Source of the DNA: Burkholderiales bacterium
Lineage (GTDB): Bacteria; Pseudomonadota; Gammaproteobacteria; Burkholderiales; Thiobacillaceae
Direction of reading: 5' to 3'
Assembly: GCA_005790965.1 (NCBI GenBank)
Contig: SXTL01000108.1
Span: 1-24,761 of the forward strand
DNA length: 24,761 nucleotides
Shown: positions 14,560-22,632 of the stretch, one piece after another
How positions within the stretch are numbered: the first letter of the stretch is position 1
Layout of the letters: every line of letters starts with the position of its first letter
The notes under the pieces: generated by a model
The model's input: the letters and a program-made list of their open reading frames with translations, nothing else
What the model was told of the DNA's origin: nothing
Databases searched by the model: none
Program-made: the position numbers and the translations under genes

Positions 14560-15981
14560 ATGTCGGGTAAATTGAAATCGTTGGGATTCCTCCTGGCCGG
14601 AGTGCTTGTAGGGGCTGCGGTCGCCCTTAACTATCCAGCCCAGGCGACACGCGAACACGACCCACTCCCCATCGAGGACCTACGGGCCTTCACCGAGATC
14701 TTCGGCCGTATCAAGAACGATTATGTTGAACCGGTTGAGGACAAGAAGCTCATCACCGAGGCCATTAACGGCATGTTGTCGGGTCTGGACCCCCATTCCG
14801 CCTACTTGGATGCCGAGGCCTTTAAAGGCTTGCAGATTGATACCCAAGGTGAATTTGGCGGCCTAGGCATTGAGGTCGGCATGGAAGACGGCTTCGTCAA
14901 GGTCGTCGCCCCGATTGAAGATACGCCCGCCTATCGCGCCGGCATCAAGTCGGGTGATCTGATCATTAAACTCGACGAGACCCCGGTGAAGGGCATGAGC
15001 CTGAACGATGCGGTCAAGCGCATGCGTGGTAAGGTCGGTTCCGATATCGTTCTGACCGTGTTGCGCAAAGGCCAGACCAAGCCTTTGGTGATTACCATCA
15101 CTCGCGCAGTGATCAAGATCAAGAGCGTCAAGCACAAGCTACCCGAACCGGGTTTTGGCTATGTCCGCATTACGCAGTTCCAAGAGCGTACAGGCGAAAA
15201 CCTGGTCGCGGCGCTGAAGGACCTCGAGGCCCAGAACAAAGCGCCGCTGAAGGGCCTAGTTCTTGATTTGCGCAATGATCCGGGTGGACTGCTTAACGCC
15301 GCGGTGGGCGTAGCCGGGGCCTTTCTCAAGCCCAAGGATTTGGTGGTCTATACCGATGGGCGGACCGAGGACGCCAAGATGCGTCTGACTAACACGCGTG
15401 AGGACTACTTGCGCTCCGGTGAGGTGGATTACCTGAAGACGCTCCCGGCCTGGGCGCGGACCCTGCCAGTGGTGGTGTTGGTCAACGGTGGCTCGGCCTC
15501 TGCCTCGGAGATCGTGGCGGGGGCCTTGCAGGATCACAAGCGCGCCGTTGTCATGGGTACTCAGACCTTCGGTAAGGGCTCGGTGCAGACCATCCTGCCG
15601 TTGAACAACGGGACGGCAATCAAGCTGACCACCTCGCGCTACTACACCCCGAACGGCCGCTCCATTCAGGCCAAGGGCATTGAGCCGGATATTGTGGTCG
15701 AAGAAGGCAAGATCAGTAGCGAGGCGAACGCCCGAAGTGAGGTGCGTGAGGCCGATCTTGAACATCATCTGGCGGGCGACGGCAAACCAGCGGCTAAGCC
15801 AGCAAAACCCAAGGCGCTAGACAAACCGGCTGATAAACCCACCGACAAGCCGACGACGGATAAATCCGTTCCGGACGAGGCAAGCACGGCACGGCCTGAA
15901 GATACGATGGCCTCGACCAAGGACCTGCAATTTGTTCAGGCCATCACCCTGCTTAAGGGGCTGAGTTTGTTGCGCCCGTGA
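14560..15981 (+). CDS. ctpA: Carboxy-terminal processing protease (S41 family, PDZ)
   Basis: Periplasmic serine protease that trims or degrades envelope proteins, in some bacteria including murein hydrolases. The ATG at 14560 has AAGGGG at good distance and gives 473 residues; an ATG six bases earlier adds two. An N-terminal hydrophobic segment (LGFLLAGVLVGAAVAL) is a signal or anchor. Next come the N-terminal helix region with SGLDPHSAYL, a PDZ domain (about 85-165, GLGIEVGMEDGFVKVVAPIE), and the protease core with the catalytic serine in GSASASEI (Ser314) and lysine in TFGKGSVQ (Lys339). A low-complexity Lys/Pro/Asp stretch (about residues 410-435, repeating KPADKP/TDKP) precedes a short conserved-looking C-terminal helix. 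The gene lies behind gpmI-envC in one probable operon. Confidence 0.95.
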   Translation: MSGKLKSLGFLLAGVLVGAAVALNYPAQATREHDPLPIEDLRAFTEIFGRIKNDYVEPVEDKKLITEAINGMLSGLDPHSAYLDAEAFKGLQIDTQGEFGGLGIEVGMEDGFVKVVAPIEDTPAYRAGIKSGDLIIKLDETPVKGMSLNDAVKRMRGKVGSDIVLTVLRKGQTKPLVITITRAVIKIKSVKHKLPEPGFGYVRITQFQERTGENLVAALKDLEAQNKAPLKGLVLDLRNDPGGLLNAAVGVAGAFLKPKDLVVYTDGRTEDAKMRLTNTREDYLRSGEVDYLKTLPAWARTLPVVVLVNGGSASASEIVAGALQDHKRAVVMGTQTFGKGSVQTILPLNNGTAIKLTTSRYYTPNGRSIQAKGIEPDIVVEEGKISSEANARSEVREADLEHHLAGDGKPAAKPAKPKALDKPADKPTDKPTTDKSVPDEASTARPEDTMASTKDLQFVQAITLLKGLSLLRP

Positions 15982-15999
15982 TTTCTGATCAATGATGCG

Positions 16000-16398
16000 A
16001 TGCCGACCCCCTGCGATATCCAGAAACGCCGCGAGATCGTTTTCCATGCTACCCCTCCGGGCCAGGTTGAGCGGGCCATGCTGCTGCTGGAAGGCTTGCC
16101 GAATCTGACTGCTCAGGCCCGCGGCCCTCTGTCTATTGAGGTGCGGTATTGCATACAGGAATACACGCTGCAGGCCTTGGAGACCGGGTTGGACGCGCAA
16201 GGCTTTCATCTGGGCACGCCCTTGTTGTTAAAACTCAAGCGGGCCCTCGTTTACTATGTTGAGCGCATTCAGCGCGAAAACTTGCGCATCCCCGAGGCGC
16301 AGGTCAAGAATTATCAAGCCCATGTCGAAGGCTGGGGCAAGCGTCCACACGGCGACCATGACGACACGCCCAAAGATGAGTGGCGACAATACCGCTAG
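16000..16398 (+). CDS. Unrecognised 132-residue protein with possible HMA-like fold
   Basis: I do not recognise this protein by family. Residues about 10-70 alternate in a beta-alpha-beta-beta-alpha-beta pattern (REIVFHA, GQVERAMLLLEGL, LTAQA, LSIEVRYCI, TLQALETGLDAQG, FHL). This resembles a ferredoxin-like or heavy-metal-associated fold but lacks the CxxC metal site. A helical segment with LLLKLKRALVYYVERIQREN and a charged His/Asp-rich C-terminus follow. There is no signal peptide, so it should be cytoplasmic. It starts 18 bases after ctpA without a clear ribosome-binding site, and its end overlaps the E1-like gene by 23 bases, which supports real translation and coupling. Function unknown; a partner role for the neighbouring E1 enzyme is speculation. 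Confidence 0.7.
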   Translation: MPTPCDIQKRREIVFHATPPGQVERAMLLLEGLPNLTAQARGPLSIEVRYCIQEYTLQALETGLDAQGFHLGTPLLLKLKRALVYYVERIQRENLRIPEAQVKNYQAHVEGWGKRPHGDHDDTPKDEWRQYR

Positions 16399-17197
16399 CC
16401 CAAACTGTCGGGCAGAAGTTTCTTTGGCCGACAGTCTGAGTGATCAGCGCCTATTGCGCTATTCGCGGCATCTCCTTCTGAATGAGATTGGTATCGAAGG
16501 TCAGAAGCGTCTCCAAGCCGCGACAGCCCTCATTATTGGTGCGGGCGGTTTGGGCTCCCCAGTGGCACTCTATCTGGCAGCTTCGGGCGTGGGCCGCCTC
16601 TTGATCGCCGACGATGACACGGTAGACCTCACTAATCTACAGCGCCAGATTGTCCACGCTCAGGCCAGCCTGGGCGCCAATAAGGCGGAATCGGCGGCCC
16701 AGCGTCTGCGGGCCATGAACCCGGAGGTTGAGGTCGAGAGCATCCCGTTGCGGCTCGCGGGAGAGGCGCTTGTTGATGCGGTTGGCCGAGCGGATGTCGT
16801 CCTCGATTGCACGGATAACTTCCAGACGCGTTATGCCATCAACCGGGCCTGTGTGACCGCAGGCCGTGCGCTGGTGTCGGGAGCGGCGGTGCGCTTTGAC
16901 GGTCAGGTCAGCGTCTTCGCGACCCCCGGTGATGGCGATGCGCCTTGCTATGCCTGTCTGTTCCCAGAAGGCGGCGAAGACGAGGCAATGCGCTGTGCCG
17001 AGTTTGGCGTGTTTGCCCCGTTGGTGGGCATTATCGGCAGTGTGCAGGCGGCCGAGGCGCTGAAGGTCTTGATGGGCATTGGCACCGCGTTATCCAACCG
17101 GCTGGTGCTGTTCAATGCCCTCGACGCCGAGTGGCGCGAGGTGCGAATTCGGCGTGATCCGAGGTGTCCGATCTGCGCTCAGCCGCTGAGGCCGTGA
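16376..17197 (+). CDS. MoeB/ThiF/HesA-family E1-like adenylyltransferase
   Basis: ATP-dependent enzyme that adenylates the C-terminus of a ubiquitin-like sulfur carrier (MoaD- or ThiS-type), preparing it for thiolation in molybdopterin or thiamine synthesis. The ATG at 16376 gives 273 residues; similarity begins about residue 20 (SDQRLLRYSRHLLL), so a downstream TTG is also possible. The nucleotide motif IIGAGGLGSPVALYL, the ATP-contact segment DDDTVDLTNLQRQIVH and VVLDCTDNFQTRY are clear. Two CxxC pairs (CYAC and CPIC) form the structural zinc site, and RCAEFGVFAPLVGIIG contains the family's conserved cysteine. No rhodanese domain is attached and no moaD, thiS or thiG lies nearby, so the cognate carrier cannot be named. 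Its stop abuts that of convergent slmA. Confidence 0.9.
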   Translation: MSGDNTASPNCRAEVSLADSLSDQRLLRYSRHLLLNEIGIEGQKRLQAATALIIGAGGLGSPVALYLAASGVGRLLIADDDTVDLTNLQRQIVHAQASLGANKAESAAQRLRAMNPEVEVESIPLRLAGEALVDAVGRADVVLDCTDNFQTRYAINRACVTAGRALVSGAAVRFDGQVSVFATPGDGDAPCYACLFPEGGEDEAMRCAEFGVFAPLVGIIGSVQAAEALKVLMGIGTALSNRLVLFNALDAEWREVRIRRDPRCPICAQPLRP

Positions 17198-17791
17198 TCA
17201 GGCAGCGGCCTGAATGAGGCCGCGGCCGATGATTTGCCACTGGGCTTCCCAGGCGGTGAGCGGCGACTGACGAAAACCGCTGCGCGTGAATTGCTGCCAG
17301 CGGCCTAGCACCCAGGCCATGAGCAGGTTGGCCGCCGCCGCGCTGTCGAGATTGGCGGGCAGGGTCCCTTGAATTGCGGCAATACGCAAGGCTTGCTTGA
17401 GGGTGACCTCAAGACGATCAAACATTTGGTTCATGCGCGTCATCAGGCGTTCGTTTTCATGCACCAGAGCCTCGCCGGTGAGGACACGGGTCATGCCCCG
17501 GTTGCGCTCGGCAAAGCCCAGCAAGAGTTGGACAATGCTGCGTGCCTGGCCAAGTCCTTGGCGTTCGTCCGTGCCAATGCGGGTGATGAGCGAGAACAGC
17601 GTGGATTCAATGAATTCGATCAGGCCTTCGTACATGCGGGCCTTGCTGGCGAAATGGCGGTAGAGCGCGGCCTCGGAACATTGCAGGCGTGCAGCCAAGC
17701 CGGCGGTAGTGATCTTCTCGGCCTGCGGTGCCTCAAGCATCTCGGCCAAGGCTTGCAGGATCTGGGTGCGGCGTTCACCGGGGACAGTCAT
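17198..17791 (-). CDS. slmA: Nucleoid occlusion factor SlmA (TetR family)
   Basis: TetR-type DNA-binding protein that prevents FtsZ-ring assembly over the nucleoid. The 197-residue product has the helix-turn-helix region ITTAGLAARLQCSEAALYRH (about residues 27-46) followed by FASKARMYEGLIEFIESTLF, and LLLGFAERNRGMTRVLTGEA, all distinctive of SlmA rather than generic TetR repressors. The length agrees with E. coli SlmA (198). The ATG at 17791 lies five bases after the ygfZ stop, so they probably share a transcript; in E. coli slmA is elsewhere, near dut. The stop codon abuts that of the convergent E1-like gene. A GC-rich hairpin (17205-17211 with 17217-17223) inside the last slmA codons has no T-tract. 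Confidence 0.95.
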   Translation of the reverse strand: MTVPGERRTQILQALAEMLEAPQAEKITTAGLAARLQCSEAALYRHFASKARMYEGLIEFIESTLFSLITRIGTDERQGLGQARSIVQLLLGFAERNRGMTRVLTGEALVHENERLMTRMNQMFDRLEVTLKQALRIAAIQGTLPANLDSAAAANLLMAWVLGRWQQFTRSGFRQSPLTAWEAQWQIIGRGLIQAAA

Positions 17792-17796
17792 GGTCT

Positions 17797-18825
17797 TTAC
17801 TCCGGAAGGGCGTAGGGTTGAGGGCGGGCGACCAGCAGAGGCCCTTGGCGATCACCGAGCCGAACATCATGGGACTCCCAAGCATCTAGGCGCACAACGG
17901 CGAGGCAATCGTGGCCTCCGTTCGCGGCGGGCGCCACATTGACGATCAGGCCGCAATCTTGATCAGGCACCGCGCTGCTGAACAGGTGAGTACCGGGCGT
18001 TGCGGCGCCCTCGGTATGAGCCAAGAACATGCGCCGCTTTACCTTGCCGAGGTATTGCGTGCGGGCGACAACCTCTTGCCCCGGATAACAGCCCTTGTTG
18101 AAACTGACCCCATGCAGGACTTCCATGTTGACCATCTGCGGGGTGAAGGCCTCGAAGGTCGCCGGCAGGAGAGTGGGAATGCCGGCATCCACCAGTAAAG
18201 CGCCCCAGGCCGTGTGACCGATGGGGCGCGCCTCGGCGCTAAGGGCATGCCAGAGGGCTGGCGCGGCTTCTGGACGGATCAGGATATCAAAGCGTTCGTC
18301 GCCAAGTCCGATAGCCAGGCCCTCGGCATGTGGCAAGACACCAAGCCCCGCAGCGGGGGCATTTCCCCAAGCGTGGGCTAGCAGGGCGCGTGCGCCCGGG
18401 CCGGACAGACCGAGGCGTACCCACTCGGCACTGGCGTTGCGGGCGCGGGTTTTGCTGCGCAGGATAAACATGGAGAGGCGCTTTTGCAGCGTTTCGCGCA
18501 GGCTCTCCGGAAGCAGCAACAAATAGTCATCGGCTTGGCGAAGGACCAGAAAGTTGGCCTGTAATCGCCCCTTTGCCGTGCAATAACCGGCGAAAATGGC
18601 CTGATCCGGGCCCTGGCCCCGCAGATCGTTGGTGATCTGGCCCTGCAGAAAGTTCAGGGTGTCTTCGCCGCTGAAGGCGATCAGGCCGAAATGGGATAGA
18701 TCCGCGAGGACTAGGCCGCTCCGCGCGGCGGCCACTTCATCGGCCACAGGGCCAAAATGGAGGGCGCCTTGAGCGTCCGTCTGTGCGCCTTGGGCGGCGA
18801 GAAAGGTTTGCCAAGCAGGGGTCAT
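17797..18825 (-). CDS. ygfZ: Folate-binding protein YgfZ (Fe-S/tRNA-modification factor)
   Basis: Tetrahydrofolate-binding protein of the GcvT fold that supports iron-sulfur enzymes, notably MiaB, in E. coli. The 342-residue product shows LADLSHFGLIAFSGEDTLNF, FLQGQITNDLRG and the signature segment with Lys244-Gly245-Cys246 (NKGCYPGQEVVARTQYLGK), the invariant motif of the family. No signal peptide; cytoplasmic. It starts at the ATG 18825, after an 89-base gap following corC, and precedes slmA by five bases. Its position near miaB makes functional sense, since YgfZ affects MiaB-dependent tRNA thiolation. Confidence 0.95.
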   Translation of the reverse strand: MTPAWQTFLAAQGAQTDAQGALHFGPVADEVAAARSGLVLADLSHFGLIAFSGEDTLNFLQGQITNDLRGQGPDQAIFAGYCTAKGRLQANFLVLRQADDYLLLLPESLRETLQKRLSMFILRSKTRARNASAEWVRLGLSGPGARALLAHAWGNAPAAGLGVLPHAEGLAIGLGDERFDILIRPEAAPALWHALSAEARPIGHTAWGALLVDAGIPTLLPATFEAFTPQMVNMEVLHGVSFNKGCYPGQEVVARTQYLGKVKRRMFLAHTEGAATPGTHLFSSAVPDQDCGLIVNVAPAANGGHDCLAVVRLDAWESHDVRLGDRQGPLLVARPQPYALPE

Positions 18826-18914
18826 CGTTGGGGTCAGTCAGAACTTGAATGTACTGAAAGTAACCCCTGCGCCAGCAATTGGCAAGGCTTGCTTAAACCT
18901 TGGGCAAGTCCCTC

Positions 18915-19739
18915 TTAAGTGAGTGGCCACTCTACCCGCAGGGTGTGGATTCTGCGGCTGTCTGCACTCAGAATATGGAAACGCACGCCGTCGATTTCGA
19001 TTTGTTCACCGCGCTTGGGGAGGCGGCCGAAGGCTTTAGAAACGAGACCACTGACGGTGTCATATTCGCTGTCGTCAAAATGTGTCCCGAGGGTCGCGTT
19101 GAGATCGGCGATTTCGGTTTGTGCCTTGACGCGCCAGATGCGGGGTTGTTCGGCGATAAGGTTGTCGGCTTCTTCATCGTAGTCATATTCGTCCTCGATG
19201 TCGCCGACGATTTGCTCCAGCACATCTTCGATGGTGACCAGGCCAGCGACTCCGCCGTACTCGTCAACGACGATGGCGATGTGGTTGCGCGAGGCGCGGA
19301 ACTCGCGCAGCAGTACATTGAGGCGTTTGGATTCGGGCACAAAGACAGCCGGGCGCAGGGTGTCTCGCAGATCAATTTCTTCGTTCGCGCAAAGCCGTAG
19401 CAAGTCTTTGGCTAGCAGGATGCCAATCACCGTGTCACGGTCACCTTCAACCGCTGGGAATCGCGAGTGAGCGGTCTCTATTACGAAAGGCAGGATGCTG
19501 TCGCGCGCGTCGTTGATGTCGATGACATCCATCTGGGCCCGCGGAATCATGATTTCGCGTACCTGCATCTCGGAGACTTGCATGACCCCTTCGATCATTG
19601 ACAGGGCATCGGCATCGAGCAAGTCGTTGTCATAAGCGGCGTGCAGTAGACCGAGCAGTTCATCGCGGGTGTCTGGCTCGGGTGTGAGCCAGGCCGTCAG
19701 GGTCTGTAGCAGGTTAGGTTTTCGACTGTCGTCTTCCAT
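18915..19739 (-). CDS. corC: HlyC/CorC (YbeX) CBS-domain protein
   Basis: Cytoplasmic protein linked to Mg/Co homeostasis and, through the conserved operon, to ribosome maturation. The 274-residue product has two CBS domains (about residues 62-185: REIMIPRAQMDVI and NHIAIVVDEYGGVAGLVTIE) and a C-terminal CorC_HlyC domain ending in FHILSADSRRIHTLRVEWPL. It lacks the membrane DUF21 domain, as does E. coli YbeX. The ATG at 19739 lies 26 bases inside ybeY, so the genes are translationally coupled. In E. coli lnt follows this gene; here it does not. Confidence 0.95.
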   Translation of the reverse strand: MEDDSRKPNLLQTLTAWLTPEPDTRDELLGLLHAAYDNDLLDADALSMIEGVMQVSEMQVREIMIPRAQMDVIDINDARDSILPFVIETAHSRFPAVEGDRDTVIGILLAKDLLRLCANEEIDLRDTLRPAVFVPESKRLNVLLREFRASRNHIAIVVDEYGGVAGLVTIEDVLEQIVGDIEDEYDYDEEADNLIAEQPRIWRVKAQTEIADLNATLGTHFDDSEYDTVSGLVSKAFGRLPKRGEQIEIDGVRFHILSADSRRIHTLRVEWPLT

Positions 19740-20169
19740 GTTCGTAGGGGTCTGAATAGCCCAGATGTTGCATGATAAAGCGTTCCACCGACTCCATGGT
19801 TACCGCAGCGCTCTTGTGTTCGTGATCGTAGCCCTGCAGGTGCAAGATCCCATGAATGACTAGGTGGGCATAGTGTGCCTCGAGGGACTTGCCTTGCTCG
19901 GCGGCCTCGCGGGCGATGACCGGCGCGCAGAGGACCACATCACCACTGGCCGGTGCGGTGGCGTACACAAAAGTAAGGACATTGGTGGCGTAATCTTTGC
20001 CGCGATAAGCCTGATTAAGCTGCTGCGCCTCGGCGGTATCGGTAAGGCGCAGGGTCAGGGCCATTTCGGCCTGTTGCGCCGCCTTGACCCAGAGGCGTAA
20101 TTGCGCCCGCGTCGGGATGCCCTCAGCGCGGCTGGCGATCTGGATGGCGAGTTCAAGCGGGTGTGTCAT
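19714..20169 (-). CDS. ybeY: Endoribonuclease YbeY (rRNA maturation)
   Basis: Zinc-dependent RNase involved in 16S rRNA 3'-end maturation and ribosome quality control. The 151-residue product has the H-x3-H-x5-H zinc motif in HGILHLQGYDH (His106, His110, His116) and the preceding signature YATNVLTFVY. Its ATG overlaps the phoH-like stop by four bases (ATGA type) and its 3' end overlaps corC, marking a tight operon miaB-ybeZ-ybeY-corC. Length and order match the family. Confidence 0.96.
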   Translation of the reverse strand: MTHPLELAIQIASRAEGIPTRAQLRLWVKAAQQAEMALTLRLTDTAEAQQLNQAYRGKDYATNVLTFVYATAPASGDVVLCAPVIAREAAEQGKSLEAHYAHLVIHGILHLQGYDHEHKSAAVTMESVERFIMQHLGYSDPYEHGRRQSKT

Positions 20170-21119
20170 GGTTTGGTCGAGGGCTTGTGTGCATCGTAGG
20201 CCTCGATAATGCGTGCCACCAGGGGATGGCGCACCACATCTTCGTTCTTGAACTGGGTGAAGGCAATGCCGCGGACCTCGGAGAGAATCTCAGCGGCCTC
20301 CACCAAGCCACTTTTCTGGCTGCGTTGCAGATCGATTTGGGTCACATCACCGGTAATGACGGTCTTGGAGCCAAAGCCAATGCGGGTCAGGAACATCTTC
20401 ATATGCTCGGGCGTGGTGTTTTGAGCCTCGTCGAGACTAATGAAGGCGTGGTTCAGGGTGCGGCCACGCATGAAGGCCAGCGGAGCGATTTCAATCACGG
20501 CTTTCTCAAACTGGCGGGTCGCTTTTTCAATCCCCATCAAGTCATAGAGGGCGTCATAGAGCGGACGCAAATAGGGGTCGACCTTTTGCACCAGATCACC
20601 GGGCAGAAAACCGAGTCGCTCGCCGGCTTCAACGGCCGGGCGAACCAAGATGATGCGCCGCACCAAGTCGCGTTCCAGGGCGTCCACTGCACAGGCCACG
20701 GCGAGATAGGTCTTGCCCGTGCCAGCGGGGCCGATACCAAAGGTGACATCGTGTTCTAGGATCTGCCGGATGTACTGGTTTTGCCGGGTTGTGCGGCCAT
20801 GTAGGCCAGCGCGGCGGGTCATTAATACCGGCATGTCGGTCTCTTGCGCCTTATCAGTGCGAGCGAGGTCGGCCTGATGATTGGCCTCCACCAGGGCGAG
20901 TTGGATCTCTTCCAGGTCGAGGGGTTTCTTGGCGCGCTGGTAGAAGTTCTTGAGCAAGCGACCGGCGGTGGCGGCCTGTGCCCCGCCCAGATTGAAGACC
21001 TCGCCGCGCCGGGCAATGGTTACATTGAGGGCCGTTTCGATTTGCCGCAGGTTTTCATCCAGCACCCCGCAGAGGTTGGCCAAGCGGGTGTTGTCGGCGT
21101 CGGGAAAGGCGATTTGCAC
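20166..21119 (-). CDS. ybeZ: PhoH-like ATPase YbeZ
   Basis: P-loop NTPase of the PhoH family, thought to act with YbeY in RNA processing. The 317-residue product carries the Walker A motif GIGPAGTGKTYLAV (about residues 128-141), Walker B FISLDEAQNTTPEH and the PhoH segment RIGFGSKTVITGDVTQIDL. The start is a GTG at 21119, the first possible start after an in-frame stop, 15 bases after miaB. There is no clear ribosome-binding site, so translation may depend on coupling to miaB. The GTG start is less certain than the identification. Confidence 0.94.
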   Translation of the reverse strand: MQIAFPDADNTRLANLCGVLDENLRQIETALNVTIARRGEVFNLGGAQAATAGRLLKNFYQRAKKPLDLEEIQLALVEANHQADLARTDKAQETDMPVLMTRRAGLHGRTTRQNQYIRQILEHDVTFGIGPAGTGKTYLAVACAVDALERDLVRRIILVRPAVEAGERLGFLPGDLVQKVDPYLRPLYDALYDLMGIEKATRQFEKAVIEIAPLAFMRGRTLNHAFISLDEAQNTTPEHMKMFLTRIGFGSKTVITGDVTQIDLQRSQKSGLVEAAEILSEVRGIAFTQFKNEDVVRHPLVARIIEAYDAHKPSTKP

Positions 21120-21134
21120 AGGTAGGTTTGCAGA

Positions 21135-22466
21135 TCAGTTATTAATAATGACGGATCCGCGCAGGCTGTTGGGCATGGCTTGGGTGATGTGCACGGCGAC
21201 AAACTCGCCGATTAACCGCTCCGGTGCCGCGAAGTTCACGACTCGGTTGTTTTCGGTACGCCCCATCAATTCGTTCGGGTCCTTTTTCGAGGGCCCTTCT
21301 ACCAGCACTTGTTGCACCGTACCCACCATTGCCGCGCTGATGGCGGCGGCTTGAGTGTTGAGTTGTTCTTGCAGGCGATAGAGGCGTTGCTTGTACACCT
21401 CGCTGGGCGTGTCGTCAGTCAAACTGGCCGCCGGGGTGCCGGGGCGGGCGCTATACACGAAACTGAACGAATGATCGAAATTCATCGCCTCGACCAATTT
21501 TAAGGTCGCTTCGAAGTCTGCTTCGGTCTCGCCCGGGAAGCCCACGATAATGTCAGTGGCCAACGATAGATTAGCCCGTGCGGCCCGCAGTTTGCGGATG
21601 ATGGACTTGTATTCCAGCACCGTGTAGCCGCGTTTCATCGCCGCCAGGATGCGATCCGAGCCTGATTGCACCGGTAGATGCAGATGCGACACCAGTTTGG
21701 GAAGGCGAGCGAAACAGTCGATCAGGCGCGGCGTAAATTCGCGCGGATGCGAGGTGGTAAAACGGAGGCGGCCAATGCCGGGGATCTCGGCAGCCAATTC
21801 CAGCAACAAGGCCAGGTCAGCCGTCTCGCCATCCTCCATTGCGCCTTGGTAGGCGTTTACATTCTGGCCCAGCAAAGTGATCTCTTTTACGCCCTGCGCC
21901 GCCAGTTGTGCCATCTCGGTCAGGCAATCGGCCAGCGGGCGCGATACTTCTTCGCCCCGAGTGTAGGGCACCACGCAGAAGCTGCAATATTTGGAGCAGC
22001 CTTCCATAATCGACACGAAGGCGGTGGCCCCCTCCACGCGCGGCGGCGGCAGATGGTCGAACTTCTCGATCTCGGGGAAGTCAATATCGACTTGCGGGCG
22101 ACCGCTTTGATCGCGCCGAGCCAGCATTTGCGGCAGGCGATGCAAGGTCTGTGGCCCGAAAACTAGATCGACAAAGGGCGCTCGGCTGACGATGGAGGCC
22201 CCCTCCTGACTGGCCACACAACCGCCCACGCCGATGCGCAGCGCGGGGTTTTTTTGCTTCAGGGGCCGCACCATGCCCAAGTCGCTGAACACCTTTTCCT
22301 GCGCTTTCTCGCGCACGGAACAGGTATTGAACAGGATCAGATCAGCCTCTTCCGGGTTATCGGTGGGTTCATAGCCCTCTGCCGCCGCGAGCACATCGGA
22401 CATTTTGTCCGAGTCGTACTCGTTCATTTGGCAGCCAAAGGTTTTGATGTAGACCTTGCGTGTCAT
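21135..22466 (-). CDS. miaB: tRNA-2-methylthio-N6-dimethylallyladenosine synthase MiaB
   Basis: Radical-SAM methylthiotransferase that converts i6A37 to ms2i6A37 in tRNAs reading UNN codons. The 443-residue product has the N-terminal MTTase cysteines Cys12 (FGCQMN), Cys49 (NTCSVRE) and Cys83 (GGCVAS). The radical-SAM cluster CSKYCSFC is at 157-164, TTSHPREFTP and LHLPVQSGSDRIL follow, and a C-terminal TRAM domain covers about 378-443. All six cluster cysteines are present. It heads the conserved miaB-ybeZ-ybeY-corC operon, starting at the ATG 22466, 68 bases after the tRNA gene. Confidence 0.97.
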   Translation of the reverse strand: MTRKVYIKTFGCQMNEYDSDKMSDVLAAAEGYEPTDNPEEADLILFNTCSVREKAQEKVFSDLGMVRPLKQKNPALRIGVGGCVASQEGASIVSRAPFVDLVFGPQTLHRLPQMLARRDQSGRPQVDIDFPEIEKFDHLPPPRVEGATAFVSIMEGCSKYCSFCVVPYTRGEEVSRPLADCLTEMAQLAAQGVKEITLLGQNVNAYQGAMEDGETADLALLLELAAEIPGIGRLRFTTSHPREFTPRLIDCFARLPKLVSHLHLPVQSGSDRILAAMKRGYTVLEYKSIIRKLRAARANLSLATDIIVGFPGETEADFEATLKLVEAMNFDHSFSFVYSARPGTPAASLTDDTPSEVYKQRLYRLQEQLNTQAAAISAAMVGTVQQVLVEGPSKKDPNELMGRTENNRVVNFAAPERLIGEFVAVHITQAMPNSLRGSVIINN

Positions 22467-22534
22467 AGTCTGGCAACCCCGTGCAGGCGCAGGACAGGCA
22501 ACGAGGAAAAGGTAGTGGCAGGGTCCAGAAAATT

Positions 22535-22611
22535 TGGTGGTGATGGGCAGAATCGAACTGCCGACCTGTGGGTTATGAATCCACCGCTCTAACCGTCTGA
22601 GCTACATCACC
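22535..22611 (-). tRNA. tRNA with CAU anticodon, most likely elongator Met
   Basis: A full cloverleaf of 77 bases with encoded CCA: acceptor stem GGTGATG/CATCACC, D-arm GCTC/GAGC, anticodon loop TTCATAA, T-arm GGCAG-TTCGATT-CTGCC, discriminator A. CAU can mean elongator Met, initiator Met or lysidine-modified Ile2. The fully paired first acceptor base pair and the lack of the GGG/CCC anticodon stem exclude the initiator. Met is preferred over Ile2 without a model score. The closing pair of the anticodon stem is an A-C mismatch (positions 31-39). Confidence 0.95.
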
Positions 22612-22632
22612 GACTTGATGCGAAGGGTGCGA

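Noticed and set aside
15256..15768. 170-codon open frame antisense to ctpA
   Set aside because: Overlaps the conserved protease core on the other strand and has no independent coding signs.
17205..17223. GC-rich hairpin just after the E1-like gene stop as a terminator
   Set aside because: The seven-pair stem is inside slmA codons and no T-tract follows on either strand.
17986..17997. Possible SlmA-binding site (GTGAGTAC half) near slmA
   Set aside because: Only the first eight of twelve positions match GTGAGTACTCAC; the second half is unrelated and it lies in ygfZ codons.
18826..18914. Terminator or promoter in the corC-ygfZ gap
   Set aside because: Only a weak five-pair CTTGC/GCAAG stem with a long loop is visible, and no convincing -35/-10 pair.
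18921..18932. Perfect 12-base palindrome GAGTGGCCACTC at the end of corC
   Set aside because: It encodes the last CorC residues, and a few palindromes of this length are expected by chance in 25 kb.
20163..20759. 198-codon open frame antisense to the PhoH-like gene
   Set aside because: It lies wholly opposite a confidently identified gene, has no recognisable domain or ribosome-binding site, and such frames are expected in GC-rich coding DNA.
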